From Mycobacterium sp. 1245805.9 (GTDB taxonomy: Bacteria; Actinomycetota; Actinomycetes; Mycobacteriales; Mycobacteriaceae): a stretch of DNA of 64,000 nt. A program made the position numbers and the translations under genes. This document shows, in pieces, positions 50,271 to 60,247 of the stretch. Each line of letters begins with the position of its first letter. The stretch's first letter is position 1. Under the pieces are notes generated by a model that saw only the letters and a list, made by a program, of their open reading frames with translations, did no database searches and had not been told where the DNA came from. The DNA is taken from assembly GCF_001672915.1 (NCBI RefSeq), contig NZ_LZKR01000077.1:22119-86118 (forward strand). Direction: 5' to 3'.

Positions 50271-51088
50271 ACGGTTGCGAGGAAGTCGAGCAGCAACTCG
50301 TTGACCGCGGCGGGCCGTTCGATTTGTGGGCAGTGACCGGCCTTGGCCACCACCACCGAGCGGGCACCGTCGATCTGCTTCGCGATCTGGGCTGCCCAGC
50401 CGGACGGGAGGAGTTTGTCGTCCCCGCCTTCGATGACCAGCGTCGGCACGTTGATGCGCTCGTAGGCGCGCGCGGTCGACGGGGTCGAGGATGGCGCGGC
50501 GTCGGGGCGGCGAAATCGGGCCGCCGCCACCGCCTCCCAGGCGCCGGGCGCGGTGCTCGACTCGTAACGGCGCCGCACGTAGTCCTCGTCCGCCGGGTAG
50601 CCGGGGTCGTAGAACAGGGCCTCGACGACGCGGCGCATCGCCGGCAGCGTCGCGTCGTATTGCTGCAGTGCATCGAAATGCCGGTTCTGCTGGATCTCGC
50701 CTCCCCCGCAGATGATCACCAGGCTGCGTGCGGGCAGCAGCGGCGCGTCCGAGGTGGCGTCGGTGAGCAGGTTGATGGCGCCCATCGAGTTGCCGACGAA
50801 ATGCGCGGAGCCGACTCCAAGCTCCTCGCAGAATCGCGCCACGTGCCGAATCCGCATCCGGCGCCCTTCGACGAAGTCGATGACCTTCGCCGACTGCCCG
50901 AACCCGAGCTGATCCGGTGCCAGGACCCGGTACCGCGCGGCCAGGGCGGCGATGTTGCGTTCCCAACCGAGCTCGGCGCTGGCGCCGAATTCGCCGCCGT
51001 GCAGCAGCACCACCGGGTCGCCCTCGCCCGCCTCCAGATAGCTGGTGAGCAGGCCGTCGACCAGCAGGGTCTTGCGGTGAATCTCCAA
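50267..51088 (-). CDS. Alpha/beta hydrolase (C-C hydrolase-like)
   Basis: 273 residues. LLHGGEFG oxyanion segment, VGNSMGA nucleophile elbow, GGDDKLLP acid and AGHCPQIERP with the base His. The GNSMG elbow is shared with MhpC/HsaD-type hydrolases that cleave meta-ring-fission products. Last gene of the long minus-strand operon from 59439. Its stop overlaps the multicopper oxidase stop through a shared CTAG. Confidence 0.88.
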   Translation of the reverse strand: MEIHRKTLLVDGLLTSYLEAGEGDPVVLLHGGEFGASAELGWERNIAALAARYRVLAPDQLGFGQSAKVIDFVEGRRMRIRHVARFCEELGVGSAHFVGNSMGAINLLTDATSDAPLLPARSLVIICGGGEIQQNRHFDALQQYDATLPAMRRVVEALFYDPGYPADEDYVRRRYESSTAPGAWEAVAAARFRRPDAAPSSTPSTARAYERINVPTLVIEGGDDKLLPSGWAAQIAKQIDGARSVVVAKAGHCPQIERPAAVNELLLDFLATV

Positions 51089-51101
51089 TCGCCCGCCTTC
51101 C

Positions 51102-52094
51102 CTACTTGATCGCGATCGGATTCACCGGGGAGCCCACGGCGCCAACGACTCTCAGGGGCGGGGCGACGAGCTGGAACTCGTACACGCCGTCGGCCGCGCA
51201 GTCGTCCGCCAACGCGGTGAGGTCCCAGTACTCGCCGAACATCATCCCCATGTCACGCAGGCAAAGCAGATGCAGGGGGAAGGTAATCCCCTCGACACCG
51301 GAGACCAGGTCCTCGACCTGGAGGTTGTCGGCCGCGACCGCCGCGATCTCGTGGTCGTGCAGCCACGAAGCGCACCGCCAGTCCAATCCCGAGTAGCCCT
51401 CCAGCTTGTTGCCGGTCTCCAGAAACCTTGCCCACCAACCGGTCCGGATCAGCACGATGTCGCCCCGGCCGACCGTCACCCCCTGCGCGCGGACCACGTC
51501 GTCCAGATCCTCGGGAGTGATCGGGTTTCCCGCCTCGAGGAAGACATCCGCGCCGCGATGGCGGACCAGGTCCAGCAGCACGCCGCGTGAGGTGATGCCC
51601 TTGCCGTCGACCTTGTCGATGCCACAGTGGAAGGCCCCCATGCTGGTCACCGAATCCGCCGGAAAGCCGTTGTAGAGCTGACTGTCGTAGTAGACGTGCG
51701 ACAGCGCATCCCATTGGCTGGCGGCCTGCAACGGCATGATGATCATGTCGTCGTTGAAGCGGAACGGATTGTCGGCCGTCATGTAGGCGCTCAGTTGCTT
51801 GGCCAGCGGGTTGCGTGCCCAGTCGGGCCCGTATTTGGTGAGCGTGTGGACGTCGCCGCCGTCCACCGTCATGACGTGCACGGGATTGTGCCGAAATTCG
51901 AAGGCGCCCTGCGGTCCCGAGGCGCCGAAGTCCACGCCGAGCGGAAAGACCTTGCCGTGCCGAACCAGGCTCGCGGCGTGCGCGACCTTGTCGGCGGTGA
52001 TGAAGTTCAGCGTGCCCAACTCGTCGTCGGCCCCCCACCGCCCCCAGTTGGAGACGTCGCGAGCGACCCGCCGGAAGTCGGTTACGTTGGCCAC
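51102..52094 (-). CDS. Cyclase family protein (kynurenine formamidase-like)
   Basis: 330 residues. SQWDALSHVYYD is the variant of the H-x-G-T-H-x-D metal motif of the cyclase/formamidase family, where the usual first His and GTH are partly replaced. RGVLLDLVRH and LIRTGWW are further family strands. It overlaps the SDR upstream by 13 bases. It would hydrolyse an amide, ester or lactone in the operon's ring-opening pathway. Confidence 0.87.
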   Translation of the reverse strand: MANVTDFRRVARDVSNWGRWGADDELGTLNFITADKVAHAASLVRHGKVFPLGVDFGASGPQGAFEFRHNPVHVMTVDGGDVHTLTKYGPDWARNPLAKQLSAYMTADNPFRFNDDMIIMPLQAASQWDALSHVYYDSQLYNGFPADSVTSMGAFHCGIDKVDGKGITSRGVLLDLVRHRGADVFLEAGNPITPEDLDDVVRAQGVTVGRGDIVLIRTGWWARFLETGNKLEGYSGLDWRCASWLHDHEIAAVAADNLQVEDLVSGVEGITFPLHLLCLRDMGMMFGEYWDLTALADDCAADGVYEFQLVAPPLRVVGAVGSPVNPIAIK

Positions 52095-52918
52095 GGCGCT
52101 CCTTCCTGTACCTCCGAGAGTTCACGCGCAATCGCCGCGCCCACGTTTCCGCCGTCGACCCACACCACCTGGCCGGTGATGTAGCTGGCCGCTCGGCTGT
52201 TGAGAAACAGTAAAACCGAGGCCTGTTCGGCCGGCTCCGAAACGCGGCCCAACGGCTTGGGAATGTCGTCGAGGAAGCCCTGCCCGTACGCGGTGCGCAG
52301 CTGGTCGAGGATCGGGGTTTCGGTGACGCCGGGGCCGGTGCAATTGATGCGGATGCCCCGCGCGCCAAGGGGTGCGGCTTGTCGCATGGTGTAAAGGATG
52401 ATCGCCTCTTTGGACAATTGGTAGCCGCCGCCGGCCAAGGCATCGGGGTGCGCACGGCACCAGTCGATACCTTCGGTCATCGTCGCGGTGTTCAGCAGCG
52501 GCGCCACCGACCCCAGGTGGTCGCGGTACGCCGCCGCAGCCAGTGACGAGACGCTGACGATCGACGACCCCGCGGGCATCTTGTCGATCAGCGCCTCGGT
52601 GAGCTGCCGCAGTCCAAGGAAGTTGATGGTGACGACGAGCGGGGGGTCGCCGATCCCGGACGAGACGCCGGCCACGTTGAACAGCGCGTCGACCGGCCCC
52701 TCGACAGAGGCCACCGCCCGATCGATCGAGGCCGGATCGGCGAGGTCCACCTCGTGAAACCCGTTGAGCTCGAACGCCGGGCGGCGCTTGTCCAGCCCGA
52801 CGACGTCGGCCCCGAGTTCGGTGAGCTGGCGCACCACCTGCTCGCCGATGCCCGATGCGCACCCGGTCACCACGGCACGCCGACCGTCGTAGCGCCACAG
52901 CTCGTCGATCTGTCCCAC
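52082..52918 (-). CDS. SDR family oxidoreductase
   Basis: 278 residues. TGCASGIGEQVV cofactor motif, FNVAGVS for the NNAG position, Ser in SVSSLAA, and Y-x3-K in GYQLSKEA. The insert GSVAPLLNTATMTEGIDWCRAHP between the Ser and Tyr is long, as in 3-alpha-hydroxysteroid dehydrogenase-like SDRs. Fits a hydroxysteroid or ring-hydroxyl dehydrogenase in the operon. Confidence 0.9.
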   Translation of the reverse strand: MGQIDELWRYDGRRAVVTGCASGIGEQVVRQLTELGADVVGLDKRRPAFELNGFHEVDLADPASIDRAVASVEGPVDALFNVAGVSSGIGDPPLVVTINFLGLRQLTEALIDKMPAGSSIVSVSSLAAAAYRDHLGSVAPLLNTATMTEGIDWCRAHPDALAGGGYQLSKEAIILYTMRQAAPLGARGIRINCTGPGVTETPILDQLRTAYGQGFLDDIPKPLGRVSEPAEQASVLLFLNSRAASYITGQVVWVDGGNVGAAIARELSEVQEGAPWPT

Positions 52919-52938
52919 GGCTCAATCCGCTTTCGGCG

Positions 52939-54243
52939 TCACTTGCCGTTCTCTTGTTCCTTCGCGCGCTGCGCCGCCTGGACCCGGCCCTCGTTGATCT
53001 CCGCCATGGCCTCGGGGATCTCGCTGGCGGTGAACTTGTCACGGCCGGTGGGCAGGCCGCCGAAGGCGTAGGTTTCGTCGAACAGCGGTGCGGTGGACTT
53101 CGGCCGGCGCGCCTCCACCTTCTCGATGACGGGCTCGAGCCGCTTGGCCTTGTCGGCCACCGCCTTGGCGTCGCGCTCGATGAACTCCGGCAGCACCTCC
53201 TTGCCCATCAGCTCAATGGATTCCATGGTGCCCTCGTGGCTGCGCGGGTTGAGCAGCAGGATGATCTCGTCGACGCCGCTCTCCTCGTAGCCGCGCAGGA
53301 ATTCGCGCACGGTGTCCGGTGACCCGATCGCGCCCCGCCCCGGGCCGTAGGCCAGCGTCGGGTCCTTCTCGACCTCTTCGAGGTAGCGCTTCCACACCCC
53401 GGTCCGGCCGGGGACGTGCATCCCGGTCAGGTAGTAGTGCATGATGCCGAACGAAAAGAATCCGCCGCCCTGCCCCAGGCGTTGCAGCGCCTCCTCTTCG
53501 GTCTTGGCGACCATCATCGACAGGTCCCCGCCGATGGCCAGGATGTTCGGGTTGATCCGCGGCGTGACGGGCACGCCGTTCTCCTCGAATTCCTTGTAGT
53601 AGCCGTTGACCCGTTCCGTCAGCGGACCGGGACCCGTGTAAGCGAAACTCAGTGCCCCGATGCATTTTTGGGCGGCCATCAGCACGCTGGCCGGCCGCGT
53701 GCAGGCGACCCAGACCGGGGGATGCGGCTTTTGCAGCGGCTTGGGAATGACGTTGCGGGGCGGCATCTGGATTTGGTCGCCCTTGAAACCCGTGAACGGC
53801 TCCTCGATCATGCATCGGATCGAGACTTCGAGCGCCTCTTCCCACTGGGCGCGCTTGTCGGCGGGGTCGACGTCGAATCCCCCGAGTTCGCCGACGGAGG
53901 ACCCTTCCCCCGTGCCGAACTCGACGCGCCCGTTGGAGAGCAGGTCGATGGTGGCGATGCGTTCGGCCACTCGCGCGGGGTGATTGACCGCGGGCAGCAG
54001 GTGCATGATCCCGAACCCCAGCCGGATGTTCTTGGTCCGCTGACTGGCCGCCGCCAGGAAGATCTCCGGCGCGGTGGAATGGCAGTACTCCTCGAGGAAG
54101 TGATGCTCGGTCAGCCAGACCGTCGAGAACCCGGCCTTGTCGGCGGCCTCCACCTCGTCCAGGCAGTCCTGCAACAGGACGTGTTCGTCGTCCGGCGCCC
54201 ACGGACGCGGCAGGGCGAACTCGTAGAACAGCGAAATTTTCAT
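52939..54243 (-). CDS. LLM class flavin-dependent oxidoreductase
   Basis: 434 residues of luciferase-like TIM barrel: FSTVWLTEHHFLEEYCHSTAPEIFL, IRLGFGIMHLLPAVNHPARVAERIA, GRVEFGTGEGSSVGELGGF. The long charged C-terminal tail (after about residue 350) is typical of long mycobacterial members. It could be a flavin-dependent monooxygenase using FMNH2 from a separate reductase, or an F420-dependent enzyme. Co-transcribed with MhpB and the KstD-like protein. Confidence 0.9.
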   Translation of the reverse strand: MKISLFYEFALPRPWAPDDEHVLLQDCLDEVEAADKAGFSTVWLTEHHFLEEYCHSTAPEIFLAAASQRTKNIRLGFGIMHLLPAVNHPARVAERIATIDLLSNGRVEFGTGEGSSVGELGGFDVDPADKRAQWEEALEVSIRCMIEEPFTGFKGDQIQMPPRNVIPKPLQKPHPPVWVACTRPASVLMAAQKCIGALSFAYTGPGPLTERVNGYYKEFEENGVPVTPRINPNILAIGGDLSMMVAKTEEEALQRLGQGGGFFSFGIMHYYLTGMHVPGRTGVWKRYLEEVEKDPTLAYGPGRGAIGSPDTVREFLRGYEESGVDEIILLLNPRSHEGTMESIELMGKEVLPEFIERDAKAVADKAKRLEPVIEKVEARRPKSTAPLFDETYAFGGLPTGRDKFTASEIPEAMAEINEGRVQAAQRAKEQENGK

Positions 54244-54262
54244 TGATTACCTCCCATATGAG

Positions 54263-55999
54263 TTAAGGGCTCTGTCTGTCAGGCTGGGCCGCAAGGTGTT
54301 TGGCGGCCACGTAGCCGAACGTCATGGCCGGGCCGATGGTCGCCCCGGCCCCGGCATAGCTGCGGCCCATGACCGGGGCCGACGTGTTGCCCACCGCGTA
54401 GAGCCCCCGCACCACGGTGCCGTCGGGCCGCAGCACGCGGGCGTGTTCGTCGACGCGCAGGCCACCCGATGTGCCCAGGTCGCCCAGCACAATCCGGAAT
54501 GCGTAGTACGGCGGCTTGCCCAGCGGATACAGGTTCGGGTTGGGCAGGGTCGGATCGCCGTAGTAGTTGTCGTAGACGCTGTCGCCGCGGTTGAAATCGT
54601 CGTCGTGCCCCTTGCGCGCGAGTTCGTTGAAGCGGCTTGCAGTTTCGGAAAGTTGACGTGCCGGTACTCCTATCTTGGCGGCCATTTCGTCCCACGTCAT
54701 GGCCGCTTTGACGACGCCCGATTCCAGCCAGGCGGCGGGAACCTTGCGGCCGGTGGGCACCGGCGCGCCGGGGATCTTCGGGATCGGGAGATGACCGCCG
54801 ATGACATACCGGTTCCACGACCGGTGATCGGTGATGAGCCAGCACGGGATGTGGGTCACCCCGGACTTCTGGCCGTCGATCATGGCGTGGCCGAAGTCCA
54901 TGTAGGGCGCCGCCTCGTTGATGAAGCGTTTTCCGTCGCCGTTGACGATGAACTGCGCGGGCATCATCCGCTCGTTGAGCATGAATTGCATCCGCCCGTC
55001 CGGCCACTGGATCGCCGGGAACCACCACGCCTCGTCCAGCAGTTCGGTTGCGGCGCCCACCTTCTCGCCCGCGCGGATGCCGTCGCCCATGGCGGCGGGG
55101 TTGCCGAAGCTCCAATCCTGCTCGATGACCGGCAATTGCTCTTTGCGCCAGGCGAGGTCGTGGTCGAAGCCGCCCGAGGCCAGGATGACACCGCGCCGCG
55201 CACCGACCCGCTGGGCGGCGCCGTTGCGCTCCACCACGACCCCGGTCACCGCGCCGCCGGCGTCGGTGAGCAGTTCGACCATCGGCGAGTCCAACCACAG
55301 CGGGACACCGCGTTCCCGCATGGCCAGCCTGAGCCGGGCGGCCAACGACTGGCCGATCGCCGCCATCCGCTCACCGAACACTCTGGCCCGGACCATCCGC
55401 GCGATCAGCTTCAGCAGCACGCCCTTGCCGGCCCAGGACTGCCTGATCCGGTAGAAGGTCCGAAGCTCCTTGGGGCCCAGCCAGATTCCCTTGGGTGCGA
55501 GCGCCAACGGCGCCAGCAGCTTCTGCTCGTCGGGGCCCAGCTTGCGCAGGTCGATGGGGGGTACATTGATCGTGCTGCCGAGCTCGGAGCCGCCGGGCAG
55601 CTCCGGGTAGTAATCGGCATACCCCGGCTTCCAGACGAACTCGCACCAGCCCGAGAGGTTCTCGAGGAACTCGAGCATCCGCGGCGCGGAATCGACGTAC
55701 TGACGTATCCGTGCGTCGTCGACCAGACCTTCGGTGATCCGCCGCAAGTACTCGGCCACCCCTTCGGGCGACGGCGCATAGCCCTCCCTGCGCTGCGCCG
55801 GTGCGCCGGGAACCCAGATGCCCCCACCCGAAAGGGCGGTGGAGCCACCGAAGTGGGAGGACTTCTCCACCACCAGGGTTTCCAGTCCCGACGCGTGCGC
55901 GGTCAGCGCCGCCGTCATCCCGCCGCCGCCGGAGCCGACGACGAGGACGTCGACGATGTGGTCGTAAACGCCGGAGGTGTCCGAGAACGATGACGTCAT
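54263..55999 (-). CDS. FAD-dependent oxidoreductase, 3-ketosteroid delta-1-dehydrogenase-like
   Basis: 578 residues from ATG 55999, overlapping the MhpB stop (ATGA). [15 protein letters not shown] binds [20 protein letters not shown] is the family segment after it, and [22 protein letters not shown] is the active-site region of KstD/fumarate-reductase-like flavoproteins, followed by the [17 protein letters not shown] end. It would introduce a double bond next to a ketone. A shorter paralogue is at 60248. Confidence 0.9.
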   Translation of the reverse strand: MTSSFSDTSGVYDHIVDVLVVGSGGGGMTAALTAHASGLETLVVEKSSHFGGSTALSGGGIWVPGAPAQRREGYAPSPEGVAEYLRRITEGLVDDARIRQYVDSAPRMLEFLENLSGWCEFVWKPGYADYYPELPGGSELGSTINVPPIDLRKLGPDEQKLLAPLALAPKGIWLGPKELRTFYRIRQSWAGKGVLLKLIARMVRARVFGERMAAIGQSLAARLRLAMRERGVPLWLDSPMVELLTDAGGAVTGVVVERNGAAQRVGARRGVILASGGFDHDLAWRKEQLPVIEQDWSFGNPAAMGDGIRAGEKVGAATELLDEAWWFPAIQWPDGRMQFMLNERMMPAQFIVNGDGKRFINEAAPYMDFGHAMIDGQKSGVTHIPCWLITDHRSWNRYVIGGHLPIPKIPGAPVPTGRKVPAAWLESGVVKAAMTWDEMAAKIGVPARQLSETASRFNELARKGHDDDFNRGDSVYDNYYGDPTLPNPNLYPLGKPPYYAFRIVLGDLGTSGGLRVDEHARVLRPDGTVVRGLYAVGNTSAPVMGRSYAGAGATIGPAMTFGYVAAKHLAAQPDRQSP

Positions 56000-56934
56000 T
56001 GCGGCACTGCCGTCCGGATGGCGAAACCGGCGATCAGCTCGGGAGCCGGTTTGTAGTACTGCAGCGTCGTCCGGTATGGCCCGGCGGCTTGCAGGGCCGC
56101 AAACGCCGCCACCCATGTTCTGATCTCCTGGGCGGAGCTGCCGCCCTCGTGGGCGATAAACGAGTTGGACCAGTGATCGAGCTCGGAAAGCCTTCCGCTG
56201 TCGATGATCTCGAGGAATCGGTGGTCCCACGCCGGGTTGAGCGGTTGCAGCGCACTGTCGCCGGCCGCGAAGGTTTTGGCCGCGTCGATCACGGCGAGCT
56301 GCCGGGCTTGCCGCTGCTCCGGCGTCATCGGCCGGCCATGCACGATCCGCTCCAGCACCGGGGCTGGCGCGGTCGCAAGCGTCGGCACCGGGGGGCTGTG
56401 GGAAAGTCCTCCCGATCCCAACAGCAGGACCCGCTTGTCCAGGGTGGCCAGGTAGTCGCCCAGCGCCGTGCCCAGCGCCCGGCACCGGTGCAACGGCCCC
56501 AGCGGTGCGGCGACGGCGTTGAGGAAGATCGGTATCACCGGCCGCGCGGTGGCGTCGCCGAAAAGCTTTTCCAGCGGCTGGACGGTGCCATGATCGACGT
56601 CCATGCTGGCCGACACCGCCACGTCGACCCCGGCACCCAGAACCGCGTTGGCGCATTCGTTGGCCAGGTCTTCCGGGACGTCCAGCGGCCCGGCGTAGGT
56701 GCCGTAATCCCCCACGCCGTTGGCGCTGGTGCCGATGCAGAACGGCGGCATCACCTTGTAGAAGAACCCGTTGTAGTGGTCCGGGGAGAACGTCACGACG
56801 AGATCGGGCCGGTAGTCCCGCACGAATTCTCGCGCTCGGGCGATCGCGCCTTCGATGTCGTCAAGCAGGTCCCGCGACGGCCCCGGAAGATTCAGCAGCG
56901 GGCTGTGCGACATACAGCACAGAGCCAGTGTCAC
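55996..56934 (-). CDS. mhpB: 2,3-dihydroxyphenylpropionate 1,2-dioxygenase-like extradiol dioxygenase
   Basis: 312 residues, close to E. coli Mhp[39 protein letters not shown] and [13 protein letters not shown] carry the class III iron and base residues. The start is GTG 56934 because AGGGGGTGA, close to the full anti-16S sequence, stands eight bases before it and the length matches the family; GTG 56946 is less good. It overlaps the mhpA 3' end. It would cleave a catechol next to a hydroxyl to give the ring-open hydroxy-keto acid. Confidence 0.93.
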   Translation of the reverse strand: MTLALCCMSHSPLLNLPGPSRDLLDDIEGAIARAREFVRDYRPDLVVTFSPDHYNGFFYKVMPPFCIGTSANGVGDYGTYAGPLDVPEDLANECANAVLGAGVDVAVSASMDVDHGTVQPLEKLFGDATARPVIPIFLNAVAAPLGPLHRCRALGTALGDYLATLDKRVLLLGSGGLSHSPPVPTLATAPAPVLERIVHGRPMTPEQRQARQLAVIDAAKTFAAGDSALQPLNPAWDHRFLEIIDSGRLSELDHWSNSFIAHEGGSSAQEIRTWVAAFAALQAAGPYRTTLQYYKPAPELIAGFAIRTAVPQ

Positions 56935-58567
56935 TTGGCAAATCACCCCCTCCCGCCTTCAGTGCGAGCGCGTCGAACAGGCGGTCGCTCAGCTCCGGCG
57001 CGCGCTGGGCGATGCACGCACCGGCGATGCACCGGTCGGGCCGCAGGAACAGCACCGATTCCTGATGGGTGTCGAACCACGCCTTCAGCCCGCCGTTGCG
57101 GTCGCCGACGATCACGACGTCGGGGTCGTCGTGCCCGGTCCAGTGCAGCTGGGTCAGCGGGCGCAACGCAAAGAACCTCGCGCCCAGGCCTTTCCAGCTC
57201 TCAAACGCCGTGTCCCCAAGGATTTTGCGCGGGTTGTTGTTCCAGCACACGACGGCCAGCCAGTTGCCCAGCACGTCGTCCAGCAGCACATCCTGCTCGG
57301 TACGGGTGTCGACGCGGGGCTGGATGAACAGCGTGCCGACCGGAGAGTCGGCCCGTCCGGGCTCGGTGTGCACGACGGCCCCCTGGTCGTAGCGCGGCAT
57401 CGGCTTGAACCGCATTTCCAGCACATACCGCTTGAGCGAAGGCACAATTGACGCCGAGCGCACCAGGACATCGCGCAGACCGGCCACCCGGCGGTTGGTC
57501 GGGGAGATGGCGCGGCCGACCATGGTGGACAGGTCGATCATCGCCCGCGCATGCTTGCGGCGCTCGATGTCGTACGTATCCAGCAATGCGTCGTCGGCCA
57601 GGCCGCGCACCACGGCGGCGAGCTTCCAGCCCAGATTGAACGCATCGCGGATCCCGCTGTTATAGCCCTGCCCCTGCCACACCGGCATCAGGTGCGCGGC
57701 GTCGCCGGCCAACAGCAGCCGGCCCGAACGGAACGCGCCGGCGATCCGCGAGTGATGGGTGTAGACGCGGCGCCGGATCACGTCGACCCGGTCGGGGTGC
57801 GGGACCATCCGCGACAGCATCTGGCGCAGAAACGCCGGATCCTCGGCCTGCTCGTCGGACTCGTCGCCGTGAATCATGAACTCGAAGCGGCGAATTCCGT
57901 GCGCGATCGAGATGGACGCGTAGGGCCGTTCGGGGTCGGCCCCCACTTCGCTGTTCGGGTGGCCGAGCGGATCGTTGGCGACGTCGACCACCAGCCAGCG
58001 CGTCGAGGACGTCGTCCCGTCGAACGACACGCCCATCGTCCGCCGGGTCATGCTGCGGCCACCGTCGCACCCGACGACGTAGCGGGCCCGCACGGTGGAT
58101 GCGCCGCCGTCGCCGCCGAGCTCGACGGTCACCGCGTCGCCGTCCTGTTGGCAGGCCGTCATGGGCCGTTCCCACCGCACCTCGACGTGAGGGAACCTGT
58201 CCAGACCGCGCAGCAATTCGGCGTCGACCAGCGGTTGCACGAACCCGTTGCGTTTGGGCCAGCCGAAACGCGCGTCGGGAGGCGCCATTTCGGCGAGCAC
58301 GCGACGCTTGGCGTCGACGAAGCGAAGGATCTGGTTCGGGACGGTGTGCGGCAGGATGCGGTCGACCAGGCCGATCGACTGGAAGGTGCGCAGCCCCTCG
58401 TCGTCCAGCCCGACCCCGCGGGGATAGTCGATGAGCGTGTCCCGTTCGTCGACCACCAGGGTGCGAACGCCTTGCAGGCCAAGGATATTGGCCAGCGTCA
58501 GGCCCACCGGGCCGGCACCGACGACGAGAACCTCGACGTCGACCCCCGGCTCCACCGCGACCATCAC
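56861..58567 (-). CDS. mhpA: 3-(3-hydroxyphenyl)propionate hydroxylase-like flavin monooxygenase
   Basis: 568 residues, similar in length to Mhp[17 protein letters not shown] binds [20 protein letters not shown] is the MhpA signature, and [21 protein letters not shown] holds the GD motif. A thioredoxin-like C-terminal domain is present. It would hydroxylate a phenol ortho to the hydroxyl to give the catechol for MhpB. GTG 58567 overlaps the stop of the hydrolase gene upstream. Confidence 0.93.
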   Translation of the reverse strand: MMVAVEPGVDVEVLVVGAGPVGLTLANILGLQGVRTLVVDERDTLIDYPRGVGLDDEGLRTFQSIGLVDRILPHTVPNQILRFVDAKRRVLAEMAPPDARFGWPKRNGFVQPLVDAELLRGLDRFPHVEVRWERPMTACQQDGDAVTVELGGDGGASTVRARYVVGCDGGRSMTRRTMGVSFDGTTSSTRWLVVDVANDPLGHPNSEVGADPERPYASISIAHGIRRFEFMIHGDESDEQAEDPAFLRQMLSRMVPHPDRVDVIRRRVYTHHSRIAGAFRSGRLLLAGDAAHLMPVWQGQGYNSGIRDAFNLGWKLAAVVRGLADDALLDTYDIERRKHARAMIDLSTMVGRAISPTNRRVAGLRDVLVRSASIVPSLKRYVLEMRFKPMPRYDQGAVVHTEPGRADSPVGTLFIQPRVDTRTEQDVLLDDVLGNWLAVVCWNNNPRKILGDTAFESWKGLGARFFALRPLTQLHWTGHDDPDVVIVGDRNGGLKAWFDTHQESVLFLRPDRCIAGACIAQRAPELSDRLFDALALKAGGGDLPSDTGSVLYVAQPAAESSGAVAGPA

Positions 58568-59439
58568 CGGCCCAGCAGGAAGTCGAGATGGAGGCGGTTG
58601 AAGGTCTTGGCGTCCTCGTATTGCGGCCAGTGGCCGCAGCCGGGCATCAGCTCGAAGCGCGCGTGGGGAATCATCGACGCGATCCGGCGGCCCTCGGTCA
58701 CGTCGGCGGTCGGGTCATCACTGGTCCACAACACCAGAGTCGGCGCGCTGATCGAGCCGTACTCGTCCGGGGAGATGATGTTGCGGGCCCGGATCTCGGG
58801 ATCCTGCAGGGCCATGATGTCGCGCATGGCGTCGACGAATCCCGGTTGGCGGTAAACCCGTTGGCGGCTGGCGACCAGGTCGTCGTAGTCCTTGGACTTG
58901 TCGGCCATCAACCATTTGATCCGTGCTTGGACCGTCTCCCAGGTCGGATTCTCGGCGGCGGCCATGGACAGCGTGATGATCCGCTTCATCACCTCCGGGT
59001 CGGCCTGGGAGCCGCCGGCCGTGTTGAGGACCAGGCGGTCGACCACGTCGGGATGGTCGATGGCGACTCGCGCCGCCACCCAGCCCCCGAGCGATTCACC
59101 GCTCACGCTGGCGCGATCGACCCCGATGGCGCGCAGCACCTCCAGCAGGTGGTCGACGTAGTGGCCGACCTCTAGCGGGTGACCCGGTTTGTCGGTATAG
59201 CCGTGGCCCAGCATGTCGATGGACCACGTCCAGAAATGCTCTGCGTGCGCGGCCAGGTTCCGAACGTATGCCTCCGCGTGGCCACCGGACCCGTGCAGGA
59301 ACACCAGCACCGGCTTGCCCGAATCGCCGGCGCGCAGGTAGCGGGTGCGCACTCCCCCGGCATGGAGGTAGCCCTGCGAAAACGCGACACCCTGGAGATC
59401 GCTCCATATGCTCTCGAATTCCGCCACGGTTCCTCTCAC
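58564..59439 (-). CDS. MhpC-type C-C bond hydrolase
   Basis: 291 residues. [12 protein letters not shown] is the oxyanion segment, [11 protein letters not shown] the nucleophile elbow, TSDDPTAD the acid and [15 protein letters not shown] the base His with the MhpC-like HW. It would hydrolyse the product of MhpB. Start GTG 59439 or GTG 59427, the latter with GAGAGGA close upstream. First gene of a nine-kb operon divergent from the IclR gene. Confidence 0.88.
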   Translation of the reverse strand: MRGTVAEFESIWSDLQGVAFSQGYLHAGGVRTRYLRAGDSGKPVLVFLHGSGGHAEAYVRNLAAHAEHFWTWSIDMLGHGYTDKPGHPLEVGHYVDHLLEVLRAIGVDRASVSGESLGGWVAARVAIDHPDVVDRLVLNTAGGSQADPEVMKRIITLSMAAAENPTWETVQARIKWLMADKSKDYDDLVASRQRVYRQPGFVDAMRDIMALQDPEIRARNIISPDEYGSISAPTLVLWTSDDPTADVTEGRRIASMIPHARFELMPGCGHWPQYEDAKTFNRLHLDFLLGR

Positions 59440-59484
59440 GCCTACTGGTAGTGGGAAATTTTGTTCTCGTCTTTGGCCTACGAT

Positions 59485-59503
59485 GTGTGCTAATATCGCA
59501 CAC
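59485..59503. promoter_or_regulatory. Inverted repeat GTGTGC-N7-GCACAC between MhpC-like and IclR genes
   Basis: Perfect 6-bp arms 59485-59490 and 59498-59503, followed by a partial repeat GATGTGCGC. It lies between the divergent starts at 59439 and 59556, the normal place for an IclR-type activator/repressor site. Confidence 0.55.
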
Positions 59504-59555
59504 TGATGTGCGCTATGTATAGAGCTTCGCTCCCCCGTGCGGGTCTGTCAAGGTC

Positions 59556-60221
59556 ATGACGGGCTCCCAGACCCTGGCCAGGGGGCTCACGGCGCTGCAG
59601 ATGGTGGCCGACTCCCCCAATGGGCTGACCATGCAGCAACTGGCCGACCAGCTCGGGGTGCACCGCACCATCGCCTACCGACTTCTTTCCACGCTCACCG
59701 ACTTTCGGTTGGTGGCCAAGGGAGAAGACGGGCGCTACCGGCCGGCGGCCGGCCTGGCGGTGCTCGGCGCGTCGTTCGACCGCAACGTGCGACAGGTCAG
59801 CCTGCCGATCCTGCGCGCGCTGGCCGACGATCTGAGCACCACCGTGTCGCTGCTCATCGCCGAGGGCGATCAGCAGGTAGCGATCGCGGTGATCGTGCCC
59901 AGTCACGTCGCCTACCAACTGTCCTTCCACGAGGGCAGTCGATATCCGCTGGACCGCGGCGCCGCGGGAATCGCCTTGCTCGCGAACATGCCACCGCGCC
60001 CGGGCGAGCGAGAGCTGGTGACGAAAACTCGCGAGTGCGGCTGGGTGATCACCTACGGCGAGATCGAACCGAACACCTACGGTTTGGCCGTCCCGGTCAA
60101 CCGCCCGGCGCCGTCCCCGCCGACCTGCATCAACCTCATTTCGCACCGGGAGGACGTCGTGATGCGCGGCAAAGACGCGGTCATCACCGCGGCGAAGCAG
60201 TTGTCGGAGCTGTTGAGCTAG
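59556..60221 (+). CDS. IclR family regulator
   Basis: 221 residues. A winged HTH is seen in LTMQQLADQLGVHRTIAYRLLSTL (about residues 24-47), followed by the GAF-like effector domain (HEGSRYPLDRGAAGIALLA, then GWVITYGEIEPNTYGLAVPV). IclR proteins commonly govern aromatic ring-cleavage operons, and this one is divergent from the mhp-type operon and co-directional with the second KstD-like gene. Confidence 0.92.
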   Translation: MTGSQTLARGLTALQMVADSPNGLTMQQLADQLGVHRTIAYRLLSTLTDFRLVAKGEDGRYRPAAGLAVLGASFDRNVRQVSLPILRALADDLSTTVSLLIAEGDQQVAIAVIVPSHVAYQLSFHEGSRYPLDRGAAGIALLANMPPRPGERELVTKTRECGWVITYGEIEPNTYGLAVPVNRPAPSPPTCINLISHREDVVMRGKDAVITAAKQLSELLS

Positions 60222-60247
60222 CCATCGAGCTGAAGGGATAACCATCC

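Noticed and set aside
59453..59467. GGAAAT-N3-GTTCTC as another GAGAAT-type site before the MhpC-like gene
   Set aside because: Three mismatches from the consensus, and the region has its own IclR-type dyad.
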